DNA of 64,000 bases from Quillaja saponaria. Its lineage: Eukaryota; Streptophyta; Magnoliopsida; Fabales; Quillajaceae. The number at the start of each line of letters is the position of its first letter. The stretch's first letter is position 1. The notes beneath the pieces are model-generated. The model was not told the DNA's origin, searched no databases, and saw nothing but the letters and a program-made list of their open reading frames with translations. Of the stretch, positions 1 through 10,551 are shown piece by piece. The DNA lies in contig CM055613.1 of the NCBI GenBank assembly GCA_029379385.1, positions 24,897,652 through 24,961,651 on the forward strand. The letters are read 5' to 3'. Made by a program: the position numbers and the translations under genes.

Positions 1-852
1 TAAGATGCTGTGCTTAATTGATGGTTTTCTGGTGTATCCAAGTTTTTTAACACATATTCTTAAGCATAACTTTGGTGATTGTTGCAAGATTGTCACAAAA
101 ATTCATTCCTGTGTTTCATAAAGACTGAACAAATTCGTCTTACTTCTTGGTTTGGGTATCCTTTACTTCTATACCTTTTCGTTAAACTTGCCACCTTATT
201 TATGATAAATCATAATTAGGGGCCCAAGGTTGAATTGGATCCCATCTCTTTGTTTAAAGAAATTCCTCCTTCACTTTTTCTTCCCACCCATCCAATCATG
301 ATTTTCTTTTTTATTAAAGAATTAGTAGTTTAAATGTCAATTTTTATTATTAATTTACTATCTATGTACAAATAAACCACACATAAAGCCAAAATAGGTG
401 GCTGGAGAATAATATTGTATAATATCAACATGTTAGTTGAACATAGATGGCAATGAAGCATAATGAAGCATGAACCTCCTTATAGAAAAAATAATAATTT
501 AGTGTTACAAATGCCAATCTCTCAAACTTAGACAACAAAATAAAATTAAAAATGAATGTCACAATCACCAGATAAGAGGAAAAAAAAAAAAAAAGAACAA
601 CTATCTCTTTGAGCTTGCATGCTATGCAAAATCTATACATGTAAAATCCATAATTTCACATTTGAGAATTTTATATTAAAAAAAATGTAATAAAAATACG
701 TACGCTTGAAGACAGAATGATAAAACTACAAAAAAGTTATAAATTTAAATTTTAAAAGAAATTTACATCAAAATATCAATAGCAACAAACAAAACAAAAC
801 AAAAAGTACAAAATTAAATTGAAAAATAAAAGAAAATAATGAGAAGCAAAAA
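1..852. other. AT-rich stretch without a recognisable gene
   Basis: No reading frame with protein-like content is visible on either strand. The part nearest 852 lies just downstream of the methyltransferase gene (minus strand) and should contain its 3'UTR and poly(A) signals. The rest is A/T-rich with short homopolymers, for example a 15-base A run near 580-595. Confidence 0.6.
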
Positions 853-1656
853 TTAGACCAATGAGGACGATCCATCAATAGCTTTAATTTGTTTCTTCCG
901 GAAAACAACTTCAGTATCCAACCCGAACCCGTCAACTTGATGAACATGAACCAACTCCGACCCTTTAAACATCTTGACCAACGGTTTCACACTGTACAAA
1001 TCGTTGGCCGAGAATTTGTCAGACCGTCTAGAAAGTGCCACGTGTATCACACATACACCACCTGGTTTCAACGTCCGTTCAATCTCAGAAACGAAATTTT
1101 CCGGGTATAGCGCGTGATCGAACACGTTCGAGAATTCAAAGTCGAACGTTTCGTTTTGAAATGGTTGGTTATGGAAGTCGCCCTCCAAAACTAAAGGCGG
1201 GTATGGTACCAAATCAATACCAACCGAGTCGGACACTCCTATTCGTTTCAAGGCTTCCACCTCCTGTCCAACTCGGGCTCCGATACAAAGCGATTTGGAT
1301 GAGTTTGAAAGAAGGTTTTTTTTCTTCAACTCGTCGAAAAACCGGGAAAATACTTGGATCTTCCGATCCCAATCACGGGTTGTCCATATTTTTCTGAGTT
1401 TCGGGTTGAGGGTCTTGCCCAGCTGACGCTTTATGTAGTTCTCGTAGGAGGAGTATCCGGGTCGGATTCTGAGATCTTCGGAGCTTGATGTTGTGGTATG
1501 GTTATTGGGTTGTTGGGTTTGTTCGGAGGTGGTGGTGGTCCGTCGTAGGTGGTGGGGTTGGAAAGAGAAAAGAAGGAGTAGAAGGAAAGGGAGAGAAAGG
1601 AGGAGGGAAAGAAGGAAGTACCTGAGAATTAATGGTTTTGTTTGGGTGGTTTTCAT
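853..1656 (-). CDS. Membrane-anchored SAM-dependent methyltransferase, uncharacterised plant family
   Basis: This is a single-exon gene of 267 codons. The N-terminus is a strongly hydrophobic signal-anchor (about residues 9-32, rich in Leu and Phe), followed by a Thr/Gln/Ser-rich linker (40-60). The rest has the class I methyltransferase fold: a divergent SAM-binding motif I at 123-132 (LCIGARVGQE), an acidic motif II residue in GIDLVP (147-151), and the motif around GDFHNQPF and FDFEFSNVFDHALYP (159-185). A post-motif III block ERTLKPGG (193-200) is typical of Methyltransf_11. The topology suggests a type II endomembrane protein with its catalytic domain in the lumen, but substrate and compartment are unknown. 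I infer it is the orthologue of a conserved, uncharacterised Arabidopsis gene. TATA-like sequences lie at about 1714-1736 on the minus strand. Start chosen because it precedes the anchor directly. Confidence 0.85.
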   Translation of the reverse strand: MKTTQTKPLILRYFLLSLLLSLPFLLLLLFSFQPHHLRRTTTTSEQTQQPNNHTTTSSSEDLRIRPGYSSYENYIKRQLGKTLNPKLRKIWTTRDWDRKIQVFSRFFDELKKKNLLSNSSKSLCIGARVGQEVEALKRIGVSDSVGIDLVPYPPLVLEGDFHNQPFQNETFDFEFSNVFDHALYPENFVSEIERTLKPGGVCVIHVALSRRSDKFSANDLYSVKPLVKMFKGSELVHVHQVDGFGLDTEVVFRKKQIKAIDGSSSLV

Positions 1657-2582
1657 GTCTGCATGTATGTCTTAACACACAGACAGAACACCCAGTATCT
1701 TCATAAGAAAATTATATAGATAGGAACACTATATATTGTTTGTTGCATGAGAAAGACGAAGGGAAAATGTTGAAGAATGTGAGAGAAAATGAAAAGGAAT
1801 AGAGGAAAGAGACAGAGATTGATATAGAAGTTTAAGGATAAAAGAACCAATAAGAAAAGAACGCGTGGTGCATAGTGCGCATGCACGAGCCAAAGTGGCA
1901 ATATTCTGTTTGATTAGTTGCTTGTGTTGTGTTTAACCATGATGGTTACCCATGTATAAAACAAATACGATGGCCATGGACACTACGACAAGTTTTTCAA
2001 TCCTCTCCATCAGAAAATGTTAGTAGTAATTATTATTATTTTTTTTAAAAATTTATGAATTAATTTATGTGCATTTTAATTTATTTTATTATTTTTTAAA
2101 TATGATTAAATGTTCAATATCAAAATAGTAAGATTAAGTTCGAAAATGATGATGAATATGATTTTCTAATCAAATATTTTGATCAATATGATTAATTGAT
2201 TACTATATATAAGAGCACTTTCGGTGCATGGTGTTTGAATGGAAACATGGAAATATTAATGGTATACTTTTTCATTCTATAAAAATTATTTTTGTTAAGT
2301 TGTCGGAATTAATTAGTACATAATTAACTCCAATAAAGACATGATTAAGAGTAATTATAAGACAATACAAGGATCAAGCTTTCTTACATCATCGCCATCC
2401 ATTAATTAGGGTTTTAAGAGAAAAAACAAATATAATAAAGTTGAAGAGCTCTACATGGTGGCCGCCCCATTAATTTTTTTTTTTTTTCCTTTTATGGTCA
2501 TATATATGGATTAGCTTACAGGCACTCCAACTAATTATATATTTAATTTGGTCAAAAATAGACTATTTACGCTCGGATAAGA
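1657..2582. other. Upstream region of the methyltransferase gene
   Basis: The part next to 1656 is the presumed promoter and 5'UTR of the methyltransferase. On the minus strand it has TATATA-like sequences around 1714-1736. Farther out it is AT-rich, with short T runs (2038-2046, 2477-2488). No protein-coding signal is visible. Confidence 0.4.
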
Positions 2583-2591
2583 ATTAATTTA

Positions 2592-2940
2592 ACGCAAATT
2601 ACATTAACCACTCTTCAAGTTTGGAGAAACAACAATAAACTCCGAACTTTGGGGTAATCACTGTCTGTTTGGATAATTAGTGGTAAAAGAATATTTAGGG
2701 ATTAAGACGAATATGTAGACTGTGGAATGATCATTACATCATCTAGTGTTGTTGGTATTATTATTTTTTATTCATTTTGTCAACTAAAACAGGAGGTGAA
2801 TGTTTTTTTTTTTTTTCTTTTTTTACTTATGTTAGTTTGTTGGTTATTGAAAGTAGCCTTCAAAGGAGTGTCAATTATCCCAAAGTTTGAAGTTTAGTGT
2901 TGTTTCTCCAAACTTGAAGGGATGTTAGTGTAATTTGCCC
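2592..2940. mobile_element. Mutator-type MITE with ~70-bp terminal inverted repeats and 9-bp target duplication
   Basis: The 349-bp element has long inverted ends. The left end reads GCAAATTACATTAACC and continues through CTTCAAGTTTGGAGAAACAA. The right end, reverse-complemented, reads GCAAATTACACTAACA and continues with the same CTTCAAGTTTGGAGAAACAA. Similarity extends about 70 bp. The identical 9-mer ATTAATTTA flanks it at 2583-2591 and 2941-2949, the target-duplication length of Mutator-like elements. No coding capacity is present, so it must be non-autonomous. Confidence 0.85.
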
Positions 2941-2949
2941 ATTAATTTA

Positions 2950-3640
2950 TGATGATTAATTTTACTCACCGCGACTTTTTTTTAAGGTGATTCGAACTGA
3001 AAAAATGAATTAAATGAGCACAATTTCTTGACCACCTTGCCAACCTTATGATCATAATAAAGGTGTGCAACCAAGCTTATCCGGTCGAGTGGATGCCAAA
3101 TATCACACATCTCGACTAAGTCAGGAGGTGGACTAAAATCCCAACCAACTTTGAAAGTCGAGAGGGTAAAAATTTCACACTGTATAAAATTTGGGTGGGT
3201 CAGTCTTAGTTGCAAACTTTATAATTAATAAATTATTTTGACTTATATTAAGCTTATAAATTTTTTTGTTTAACATTACAAAATATAATTGAAAGCTAAA
3301 ATAATAACCTATATTTAACAATAAGCAAAAATTTAATATTTACATAAGAATATTTCATATTTAAGACATTTGAAAAATAATACGGTGTGTGAGTTTAACT
3401 CGAGTTCAAAATTTTCTAACCTGGTCACCCCATTCAATCCGAAATAAAGAACAAAAGAATAGTCCAATTTAAACCCAATTCTTGATGAATTGTCAGATAT
3501 CGAACAGGTGCATAATGGGTTAGGCTCTGAATATTGGGTTGAAGAGTTTTTTATATACCCCTAACCCTTGGAATACTCAAATATTTTCTTTGAAATGAAT
3601 AAGGCAAATGGAAATATATAACTTTGGGACATGTGAACAA
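2950..3640. other. Intergenic stretch, nothing recognised
   Basis: AT-rich sequence between the MITE and the LINE remnant. A short open frame on the minus strand (2982-3215) has no recognisable family and no splice or promoter context. Confidence 0.4.
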
Positions 3641-4689
3641 TACTTTTTTCTTTTTTTGGGTAAACAGGGAATACTAGAAATTAAAAGTCAGTACATTGTC
3701 TTGGGGTACATGCCCCTAAAGCATAAAAAAGAATTACAGAACTCAAAAAAGACAACATAGTATCATAAATAGTAAAGCTTTGTGTTCTAGTGTATACCTC
3801 ATTAGACAGCATATCAGCTGCTTGATTCACTTAGCGGTAACTATAGATCACCTTCATCATAGGAAACTTCTTGATCAAGGATTTGTAATCATCAATAAGA
3901 GATCCCAAAATATGGGATGAAGTATCAGCTGAACTAATAAGGTTAGTTACAAGCTTAGCATCAATTTCAGTTCCCAAGTTGATGATTCATATATTCAAAG
4001 CCAAGTTTAATCCATTCCTTAGGCCTATAGTTCAGCTTCAACACTTGTAATGAATCCAATACTCCTGATAAGGATAGAAATGTACCCTCTACATTACAAG
4101 AAATTATAGTATCTGCGTCTATATATATCCAAACGCTGATAAGCAAAAGCCGTTACCCTAGAAGCAAATAATTATCTATGTCTGCATTTTTGCATTTTTC
4201 CACTAGATATTGTTTCTAATGCCAATAATATTTGAAAAATTATCAGCATCTAAAATGCAAATGCCAATATGCAGACGCAAATAGTTACAGTTATCTGCAT
4301 CTGTAATTGACAGACTCAGAAAAACAAATGGCAAACGCAAATGATACAATCAATTATTTTTTTACTATTTAATTGTTATCTGAGTCTAGAAAATACAGAT
4401 GCAGATATTTAAAGTGCAGACATAATTATAAAAATAATTATTTAAAAACTTATATTTATTTAATATTTTAAATTATACCTATAAACACATGTTCAAAAAG
4501 ATATTTTATTTTTAAACTCAAACTTGTATAAAAATAATATTATTTTACAAAAAAATCATACTAACAATACTTACAATAATCAAATATATAATATATCGAT
4601 AATCAAATATATAATATATCGATCTAAAATTAATCTCCTAGCTCAGATGCGTCTTCGTCATCTGCACCTCGCTCTTTTTTCGCCAAGCT

Positions 4690-5740
4690 AAGGTTTAAGT
4701 TTCCTTCGTGATCAAACCGTACTTTCTTCATGCTCCAGGCATTCAATTTAGAAATTCCTACTCTCTAGTTCCATTGTTAAATGCATACAGGTGGGCTTCT
4801 TTTTCAATGGCTAACAATGGGCAAACAACTGATAACAATTCTTCCTTCCTCACCAAAACTTTCTACAATGGAATGATCTATCTGCAAAACAAGAAACCAC
4901 TTATTTCAAACCAGAAAGCTTATGAAATAACTATGATTGTGACATAATAATAGGAATACTGATAGTAGCAGACATTCCAAGCTAGCTTCTTAGTGAAATT
5001 TTTCTAAGGTTGGAATTATCTTTTTCAAAGAAAGCTCCATAAGTTGTTTTATCAATTGTAAGTAAGTAATGAATGTTGGAATTGAATAACATAAAAATGC
5101 ACAATTATTGGAATGATCAGTAAGATGGAAAGCAACCTGCTTTGATCATTACACATCAACCCAATATATCTGTTATGACCTTAAATATCTGGAAAAAAGA
5201 TTACAGTCTGCTTTCCAGGTTCTTTGATGCCAAAACCAACAAACCAAATGGTACTAACATGCCACGTCTTAATGCATTTTTGTCACTACAGACTAGTTGG
5301 GGATCAATCCTAATAGGATCTATCAACTCAGCAGGCAATCCAAATGATACCTCTACATCAGCCTTTCAAGATATTTACAAAATAACAAGGTTACAAATAA
5401 TTTAGATTTTCAATTCAGTCTTTAATAATAGTAGTTAAGGTATTGACCTGTGAAGCAGTTGTGCCTGAAACTTCAAAAAGTGGTCCGCCTCTGAGTTCCT
5501 TTCCATTATTAATGACTTGCTTGTCATGAAATTTGTTTAGCCCTTCAGTTGGCCACTGTATTAGTTACTTTTCGCTTTTGTGAAACCAAACTTTCCTTGG
5601 AATTGAATGCAAAAGAGATTCTAGACAACATAATCCACCAATTTGAACATGTTTAAATTAAAAACTTGATGACATGCTACAGTAGTCAGCAGCCACCCTT
5701 GTCTGTGTTGCTGAAGTTTCTAAACTTGGGATATATTTGA
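4690..5740 (-). pseudogene. Acid invertase (GH32 beta-fructofuranosidase) 3'-half pseudogene inside the CACTA-like element
   Basis: On the minus strand, family-typical blocks follow in the right order: a decayed NTDKG (about 5705), IPRKVWFH (about 5595), LIQWPTEGLNKFHDKQV (5565-5515), ELRGGPLFEVSGTTASQ (5500-5450), ADVEVSFGLP (5370), PFGLLVLASK (5250-5220), RYIGLMCNDQSR (5160-5125), IDHSIVESFGEEGR (4875-4835), LLAIEKEAHLYAFNNGT (4810-4760) and KLNAWSMKK (about 4740-4715). These cover the junction of the beta-propeller and most of the C-terminal beta-sandwich. Intron remnants are kept (a GT donor after TTASQ, AG acceptors before ADVEV and DHSIV), so it came from genomic DNA, not cDNA. There is an in-frame TAA near 5565 and a frameshift after EEGR. 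The N-terminal half with the catalytic Asp (WMNDPN motif) is absent. Confidence 0.85.
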
Positions 5741-6394
5741 CAACAAACTTGCTAACTCCAACAACATTTTTGCCTGTTTGGTTTATGGGAATTTGGTTGG
5801 TAATTTTGTTATCAACTCCACTGGAATTTGGTTAATAAATTTAAACTGAATATCCTTATGTAGAAACTACTTCTATTTTATTTTTCGGAGTTTTACTAGC
5901 GGTGTGCAGTGAAAAGATTTATCCCTATCTAATTTTGCATTAATCAGGATTGAAGCAAGCAGGCTGACTATGCTTGAAAGATACTTAAGCAAGATTGTCT
6001 TCTTTCTTTAGTTCTTTCTTTGTTATTTGTTGGTTGGTAACCAACCAAATAAGTAGTTTCATTATCTGTGTTTCCAGATAAGAATAAGAGGCATGGACTA
6101 ACACTAGACTAATGTGACAGAGATGATATTGAAAGCGTTTCACTTGTTTCTAAAGTTAAGATCAATTTTAAATTGGAAAATAAAAATAAAAATACACTTT
6201 GTATGTCATGGCTATTAATATGTCATGACTCATAAGACATTTTTTAGGCTAGACAAAGATTCCACATCAAATCAACAAATAATTGAATGGACATAACAAA
6301 CACATAGAATAGGCATATCATGTCATCTTAATGTACTGATAAGTAATACGCTTAGTCAATAGAACCAAAAAAAAAAAAAAAGTAATAAGTTTAA

Positions 6395-6955
6395 GGGTGA
6401 GTTTGGAATAAATTTATGTAAGAGTTCAATTCAATTTAAATTATTTTTTAATGTTTGGAATAAATCATTTAAGTGATAGAATTTAAATGAATTATAGTGT
6501 TTGGAATATTATTATAACTAATAGAATTCAATTCGTTTTAATATTTTTAGAAAATTATCCTTGCATTAATAAAAGATTTTTTTTCTTATAAAGCAACTTC
6601 AATCATTATTATAGGTCTAATACAATATAAGGAGGGAAGATAAATGAGAGAAAGGGGAGGGGGAAAAAAAGAAGGGAAGAGATGAGAAATGGGATAGGAA
6701 GAAGGAAGGGTTGTGGTTTTTGCGATGTGAATATGAGAGGTAAAAATAAATGATATATATGTATTTTTAGTCTAATTGAATTGAACAAATCATACCAATT
6801 TAGTTTAGAATTCAAAATGAAAAAAATGTTATAAAAACATGATTTAAAATGAATTGAATTCTCATAAAAGTTAGATACCAAACACAATATTTTAATCAAA
6901 ATTCATTTAGAATAAATTGAATTCCATAATTTTTGTGATTCCAAACACAAAGTAT
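6395..6955. mobile_element. Possible fold-back MITE nested in the CACTA-like element
   Basis: Ends resemble inverted copies: GTTTGGAATAAATTTATG at the left, and GATTCCAAACACAAAG at the right (reverse complement CTTTGTGTTTGGAATC). Internal copies of GTTTGGAAT plus GAATTCAATT motifs recur in both orientations, so the segment could fold on itself. A purine-rich tract (6630-6700) lies inside. No clear target duplication was found. Confidence 0.4.
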
Positions 6956-7213
6956 GAAATTTTTTCAGCTACATTATGTTAATAAAGCTATTTAGCATAT
7001 TGGTTTTGGCCTAAGACAATGTAAATTTAATCTATATTATCATGAGTTTTTGTCATCTGTGCTACATATATAGTTTTAATAATTAATAGTTCAATATTAC
7101 CTACAGTTCCCTAATAGAATACAAATTAATGAGATTCTTAATAGGCACAAGTCTTGTGTAGTTTGATAATACATGACCACTATTGAACTACTTCCTCTGT
7201 TTTCTTACTATAT

Positions 7214-7362
7214 TGCTGCCTTTATCTTTTACTTTAAACATCTATGCACTTGTTGAGTTCCCATTTACTCCCGCCTTTATCTTTTGCGCTAAACTAGTTG
7301 AGTTCCCATTTACTGCTGCCTTTATCTTTTGCTTTAAACTTGCTGAATTTCCATTTACTTTA
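7214..7362. repeat. Three degenerate tandem copies of a ~45-55-bp unit
   Basis: The unit contains GCCTTTATCTTTT, then a GCTTTAAACT-like stretch, then TTGAGTTCCCATTTACT. Three imperfect copies follow one another within the interior of the CACTA-like element. The resulting peptide repeat (VEFPFTPAFIF type) is probably fortuitous. Confidence 0.6.
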
Positions 7363-8464
7363 AAATTCTATAAACTAGTTGATTAATTCTTAGCAATTAA
7401 TCATTGTTTTCATTTAGTTTGATATATGTCTCACTGAAATCAAATATGAGATTTAAATGTTAATTTGTTTTGAATAGTTGTTACGATTGTAGATCTAGAA
7501 GAGGGTCACTCTACTTGTTTCATTCAATCATGGTTTAGTATACTGTGGTCATTCAAAATTTAATTGGGTTCTCAAGTTCCATTCCAACAATGAAAAACCA
7601 TATATGAAAAACAAATTTTAGATAAAAAATTTAAACATCTACAAGAGGGTCTAACATTTGATAATTAGAATACGGAATGACTCTCAGAAGCGATGATCTC
7701 TTGCAGTCTTTTTTCTCTATTTCTTTTCCCTTCTGTGTTCATATTCAACGAGCTTGTATCAAATCTCTAGGTGGGTCTAAACGGCGGCGAAACAAGTTTG
7801 AACATCGACAAGTGAGGCTGGTAAAAGGGAGAGAGAGGGTAGAAGGAGCTCAAGTTTATAGAAGGTAGAAGAAAATGATAGAAGAAGAAGAAGAAAAATG
7901 CGGGTTAGTTTTTAATTTGGGAAAAAATATATGTGTTTGCAACTACAGACGCAGGTATATTAAATGCCAGACTTAGATAGATAAATTTTTTTGAATATTT
8001 TTTTTCATATCTGAATTTGCAAATGCAAACGCAGAATATGACTCCAAAACTTATCATTTTATACTTCTAATTTTTTATTTTTTTAGGACTATCTAAGTCT
8101 ACAAATATACAAAAGCAAATAGTATTTATCTGTATCTAAAATCCTACCAGCAGCCCTCCCAGGATTTCCCAAAGAGGAGCATCAGGGTTCAATATGAAAA
8201 ACTTGTTTAGGAAGCTGCTATTTAATGGGAACAAAGACCCTATTTCTAAAATTTATGTTTTGTACTAGAGCAACAAATTCAATGACATGTATGCAAGCAG
8301 CATAGATGATGGACTCAATGGAATGGTCTTTATTATCAAATATGTTTGAATTTCTATTTAACTAAAGTTTCTAACAGATATGCAAAAAAAAAAAAAGTAT
8401 ACCTAGGAATTTTGAAATGTGTCTAGTTGCAAATGGTTTGGCAAAGGGAATTGTATTTGATTCA

Positions 8465-8592
8465 AGTGAAACTATCTAAATTAAGAGAAATAAATTCCAA
8501 GTAGACTTTTAGGAGAGTCGACCCTTTGACCTCCTGGATAGATAAAAGGCTAGGTGCCACTGGACCGCAAAAAGTCCTAGCTAGTATTTTCA
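8465..8592 (-). mobile_element. tRNA-derived SINE candidate
   Basis: On the minus strand an A-box-like GGTCCAGTGG is followed about 35 bp later by a B-box-like GGGTCGACTC, in the context CCAGGAGGTCAAAGGGTCGACTC. That is the usual layout of tRNA-derived SINEs in plants. It sits inside the LINE remnant where the coding similarity is interrupted. Tail and target duplication are not clear, so this remains tentative. Confidence 0.45.
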
Positions 8593-8604
8593 ATATTACC
8601 TGAA

Positions 8605-8666
8605 CACTAAATACAATCTTGATTAATATTGATTCCACTAAATACAATCTTGATTAATATTGATTC
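8605..8666. repeat. Perfect 31-bp tandem duplication
   Basis: The 31-bp unit starting CACTAAATACAATC and ending TATTGATTC occurs twice back-to-back (8605-8635 and 8636-8666) with no mismatch seen. It directly adjoins the SINE candidate and may be recent slippage or an insertion-associated duplication. Confidence 0.85.
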
Positions 8667-9115
8667 CTCTACTGAGAAGTAATGTCCTAGTAGAGATTCT
8701 ATCATATGACAAGCAAGTCAAAACAAATAGAAATAAATATGTTATGGATAGGAATTTTTCAAACTCAACTGAAGTTCCATACATTATTCAGAGAGTCAAA
8801 AAAGAGCTAATAATATCATAAGTGGAGGAAGCAGAGAACTAGCTATTATTGAAACAATTCCAAACCAATTGATCAGGCTTATCATCCATAATTTGAAAAG
8901 TTGTGGCTTTAATTCTATCAATAATGTCAGCATTAAAGTGAAAGGAAATAAGATGTCAGTTTCAAGACCCGTCAGGGTAAAAATTAGAGACCTTGGACTC
9001 TGCCTCATCTCTTTGTAAAGGACCATGGATCACTTGTCTAAGAATCCCCTAGTCAGTTTAATTATCCAACCATAATCTAATGATCTTATCATTTATGATA
9101 ACCCAATAAATATCA

Positions 9116-9930
9116 TTATCAATTACGGGCCAAATAAGGGTTAATCCTTTCCAAATAGCAGACCCTTTATTAGACTTAATTAGCTTTTTTCATTTTTTTT
9201 TTTTTTTTTACTTTTTACAAAATAATATTGAGAATACATCATCTTGTCCTGATCTTTATACTTTAATAATAGAAGAAAAATGAATAAATGCAAATATCTC
9301 ACTTATAGTTAACATGATTTTTATATTATCAACTTGTTATTTATGAACTATCACTTCACTTACCAAAATTGATACTATAATCAATTAATCTACCTCTATT
9401 CATTTTTAACCAAAATAATAATAATCATGACATGCACATATATTTATAATATCTAATTGCAACACACATTTACTCTTATATAAACTCAAAAAAATTGTAG
9501 TAAAATAGGGAGTATCATACTATAATTTTCTTTTAAATTTTCAATTAGATCAAATTTTAATTATTATTAAACTTGCTCATTCGAACAATTTTTCTCTCCA
9601 TTGATCAATTTTAATATTTTAAAATTTACACTAAATTAATTAATTTTAAAATTTACTTTTAAAAAATTAAAATTCCACACATGTGACGTGATTGTTTTTC
9701 ATTAAAAATGAACAGAGACAGTTTAACTATATAATATTCGAAAATCAGAAAATAAAAGTCATATAGTGAAAACTTAAATAATCTGAAATAATAATTATCC
9801 AATAAACAATGGATTTGAAAGAAAAAAAAGCTTCATTACCATTAGGTACAAATTACAACAGAAAGGCAGAAGTTGCACAAAAAGAGTCCACAAATCCCTG
9901 TATATAATTAATTATTACATATAAAATTTA
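9116..9930. other. AT-rich intergenic stretch downstream of PSBY
   Basis: No coding signal is visible. The part next to 9931 should be the PSBY 3'UTR (minus strand). It includes a T run at about 9195-9210. Confidence 0.4.
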
Positions 9931-10551
9931 TCACTCAGATCTCATCCTGTTGATCTGGTTCAATGCCGGTTGCAAAATATTGAAGAGGACCCATGCAATA
10001 GCCGGAGCAACCACAAACAGTAAAAGCTGTCCCCTGTTATCACTGGAGGCAGCAGCAGCCGCCTCAGCAATGGCAGCAAATTCACTAGCTGAAGCTTCTG
10101 GGGTTGTTGACCCGAACCCATATGCTGCTAACCCACCCAGTCCAAGCCCGATCATCACCCCCTTTGTGCTCCTCATGCGATTAATTTGGTTAAGAGCTGG
10201 CTGAAAAATGTTGAACAAAACCCAACCTATGGCTGGAATAATGGGTAGCAGTAGTGCTGTTCCACGGCTATCTCCATCTGCAATTTGAGCTATTTGTTGT
10301 GCAGCTAAGGCAGCATCAGTGGTTGTCAAGGTTGAGAAGATGGCTCCGGCGATGGCGGTTCCGGTTATGGAAGATGATGACAGATTGGGGATTTCAGATG
10401 GTTTCACGGAGGTCAGACCCTTTGGGAGGTTTTGAATTGAAAGAAGGGAGATGGGTTTTGTAGTTGGCTTGATGGGGTTGGACAATTTGGATGAGCTTGT
10501 GCTCAAACACTTTGCATTAAGCATCGCCATTGTTGCTATTGTTGCTGCCAT
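9931..10551 (-). CDS. PSBY: Photosystem II core complex protein PsbY, chloroplast precursor (two-repeat polyprotein)
   Basis: This single-exon gene encodes a 206-residue precursor. The N-terminal ~60 residues are Ser/Thr/Ala-rich and lack acidic residues near the start, as in chloroplast transit peptides. Two copies of the PsbY unit follow: residues 95-128 (SRGTALLLPIIPAIGWVLFN then IFQPALNQINRMRS) and 171-205 (DNRGQLLLFVVAPAIAWVLFN then ILQPALNQINRMRS). Each has one transmembrane helix and ends in the conserved NQINRMRS. Known family: nuclear PsbY is imported and processed into two small single-helix proteins at the periphery of photosystem II. The second hydrophobic stretch (131-147, Gly-rich) and the Ala-rich segment 153-170 fit the inter-repeat thylakoid signal. 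An in-frame ATG upstream at 10644 is less likely, because the family starts MAATIATMA. A GATAAG I-box-like element lies at 10671-10676 (minus strand), common in light-regulated promoters. Confidence 0.95.
   Translation of the reverse strand: MAATIATMAMLNAKCLSTSSSKLSNPIKPTTKPISLLSIQNLPKGLTSVKPSEIPNLSSSSITGTAIAGAIFSTLTTTDAALAAQQIAQIADGDSRGTALLLPIIPAIGWVLFNIFQPALNQINRMRSTKGVMIGLGLGGLAAYGFGSTTPEASASEFAAIAEAAAAASSDNRGQLLLFVVAPAIAWVLFNILQPALNQINRMRSE

Larger units (their letters stand above)
4092..8143. mobile_element. CACTA-like DNA transposon, non-autonomous, carrying host gene sequence
   Basis: The left end begins CATTACAAGAAATT, one base from the CACTACAAGAAA terminus of plant CACTA (En/Spm) elements. 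Just inside both ends lie clusters of short degenerate motifs in both orientations, of the type ATCTGCGTCTG / CAGACGCAAAT (about 4105-4410 and 7930-8140). Such subterminal repeats are characteristic of CACTA transposase binding. The matching right terminus is not intact: the sequence stops at ...GTATCTAAAATC, and the LINE RNase H frame it interrupts lacks several codons there. I infer a deletion removed the right terminus and some target DNA, so the CTA triplets on both sides (4089-4091, 8144-8146) may be chance. No transposase gene was recognised. Confidence 0.65.
3642..9115 (-). pseudogene. LINE (non-LTR retrotransposon) ORF2 remnant, interrupted by a CACTA-like element
   Basis: Reading the minus strand from about 9115 downwards, a decayed frame shows the region after reverse transcriptase: IRLWLDN near 9075, IHGPLQRDE near 9010, ADIIDRIKA near 8910 and KPDQLVWNC near 8870. 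This is the zf-RVT pattern of plant LINE-type polymerases. At 8230-8147 the start of an RNase H domain follows (LNPDAPLW.., a decayed version of the NTDGAPLGNPG motif). The domain resumes beyond the insertion at 4091, with GFITSVEAEL, INLGTEIDAKLV, LIKKFPMMKVIYSYR and VNQAADMLS, ending near 3790. T-rich sequence at 3642-3657 on the plus strand would be the remains of the poly(A) tail. Stops and frameshifts are numerous, so it is dead. Confidence 0.7.

Noticed and set aside
4089..8146. CTA triplets flanking the CACTA-like element as a perfect target duplication
   Set aside because: The right terminus is not a CACTA end and the interrupted RNase H lacks codons there, so the matching triplets may be chance.
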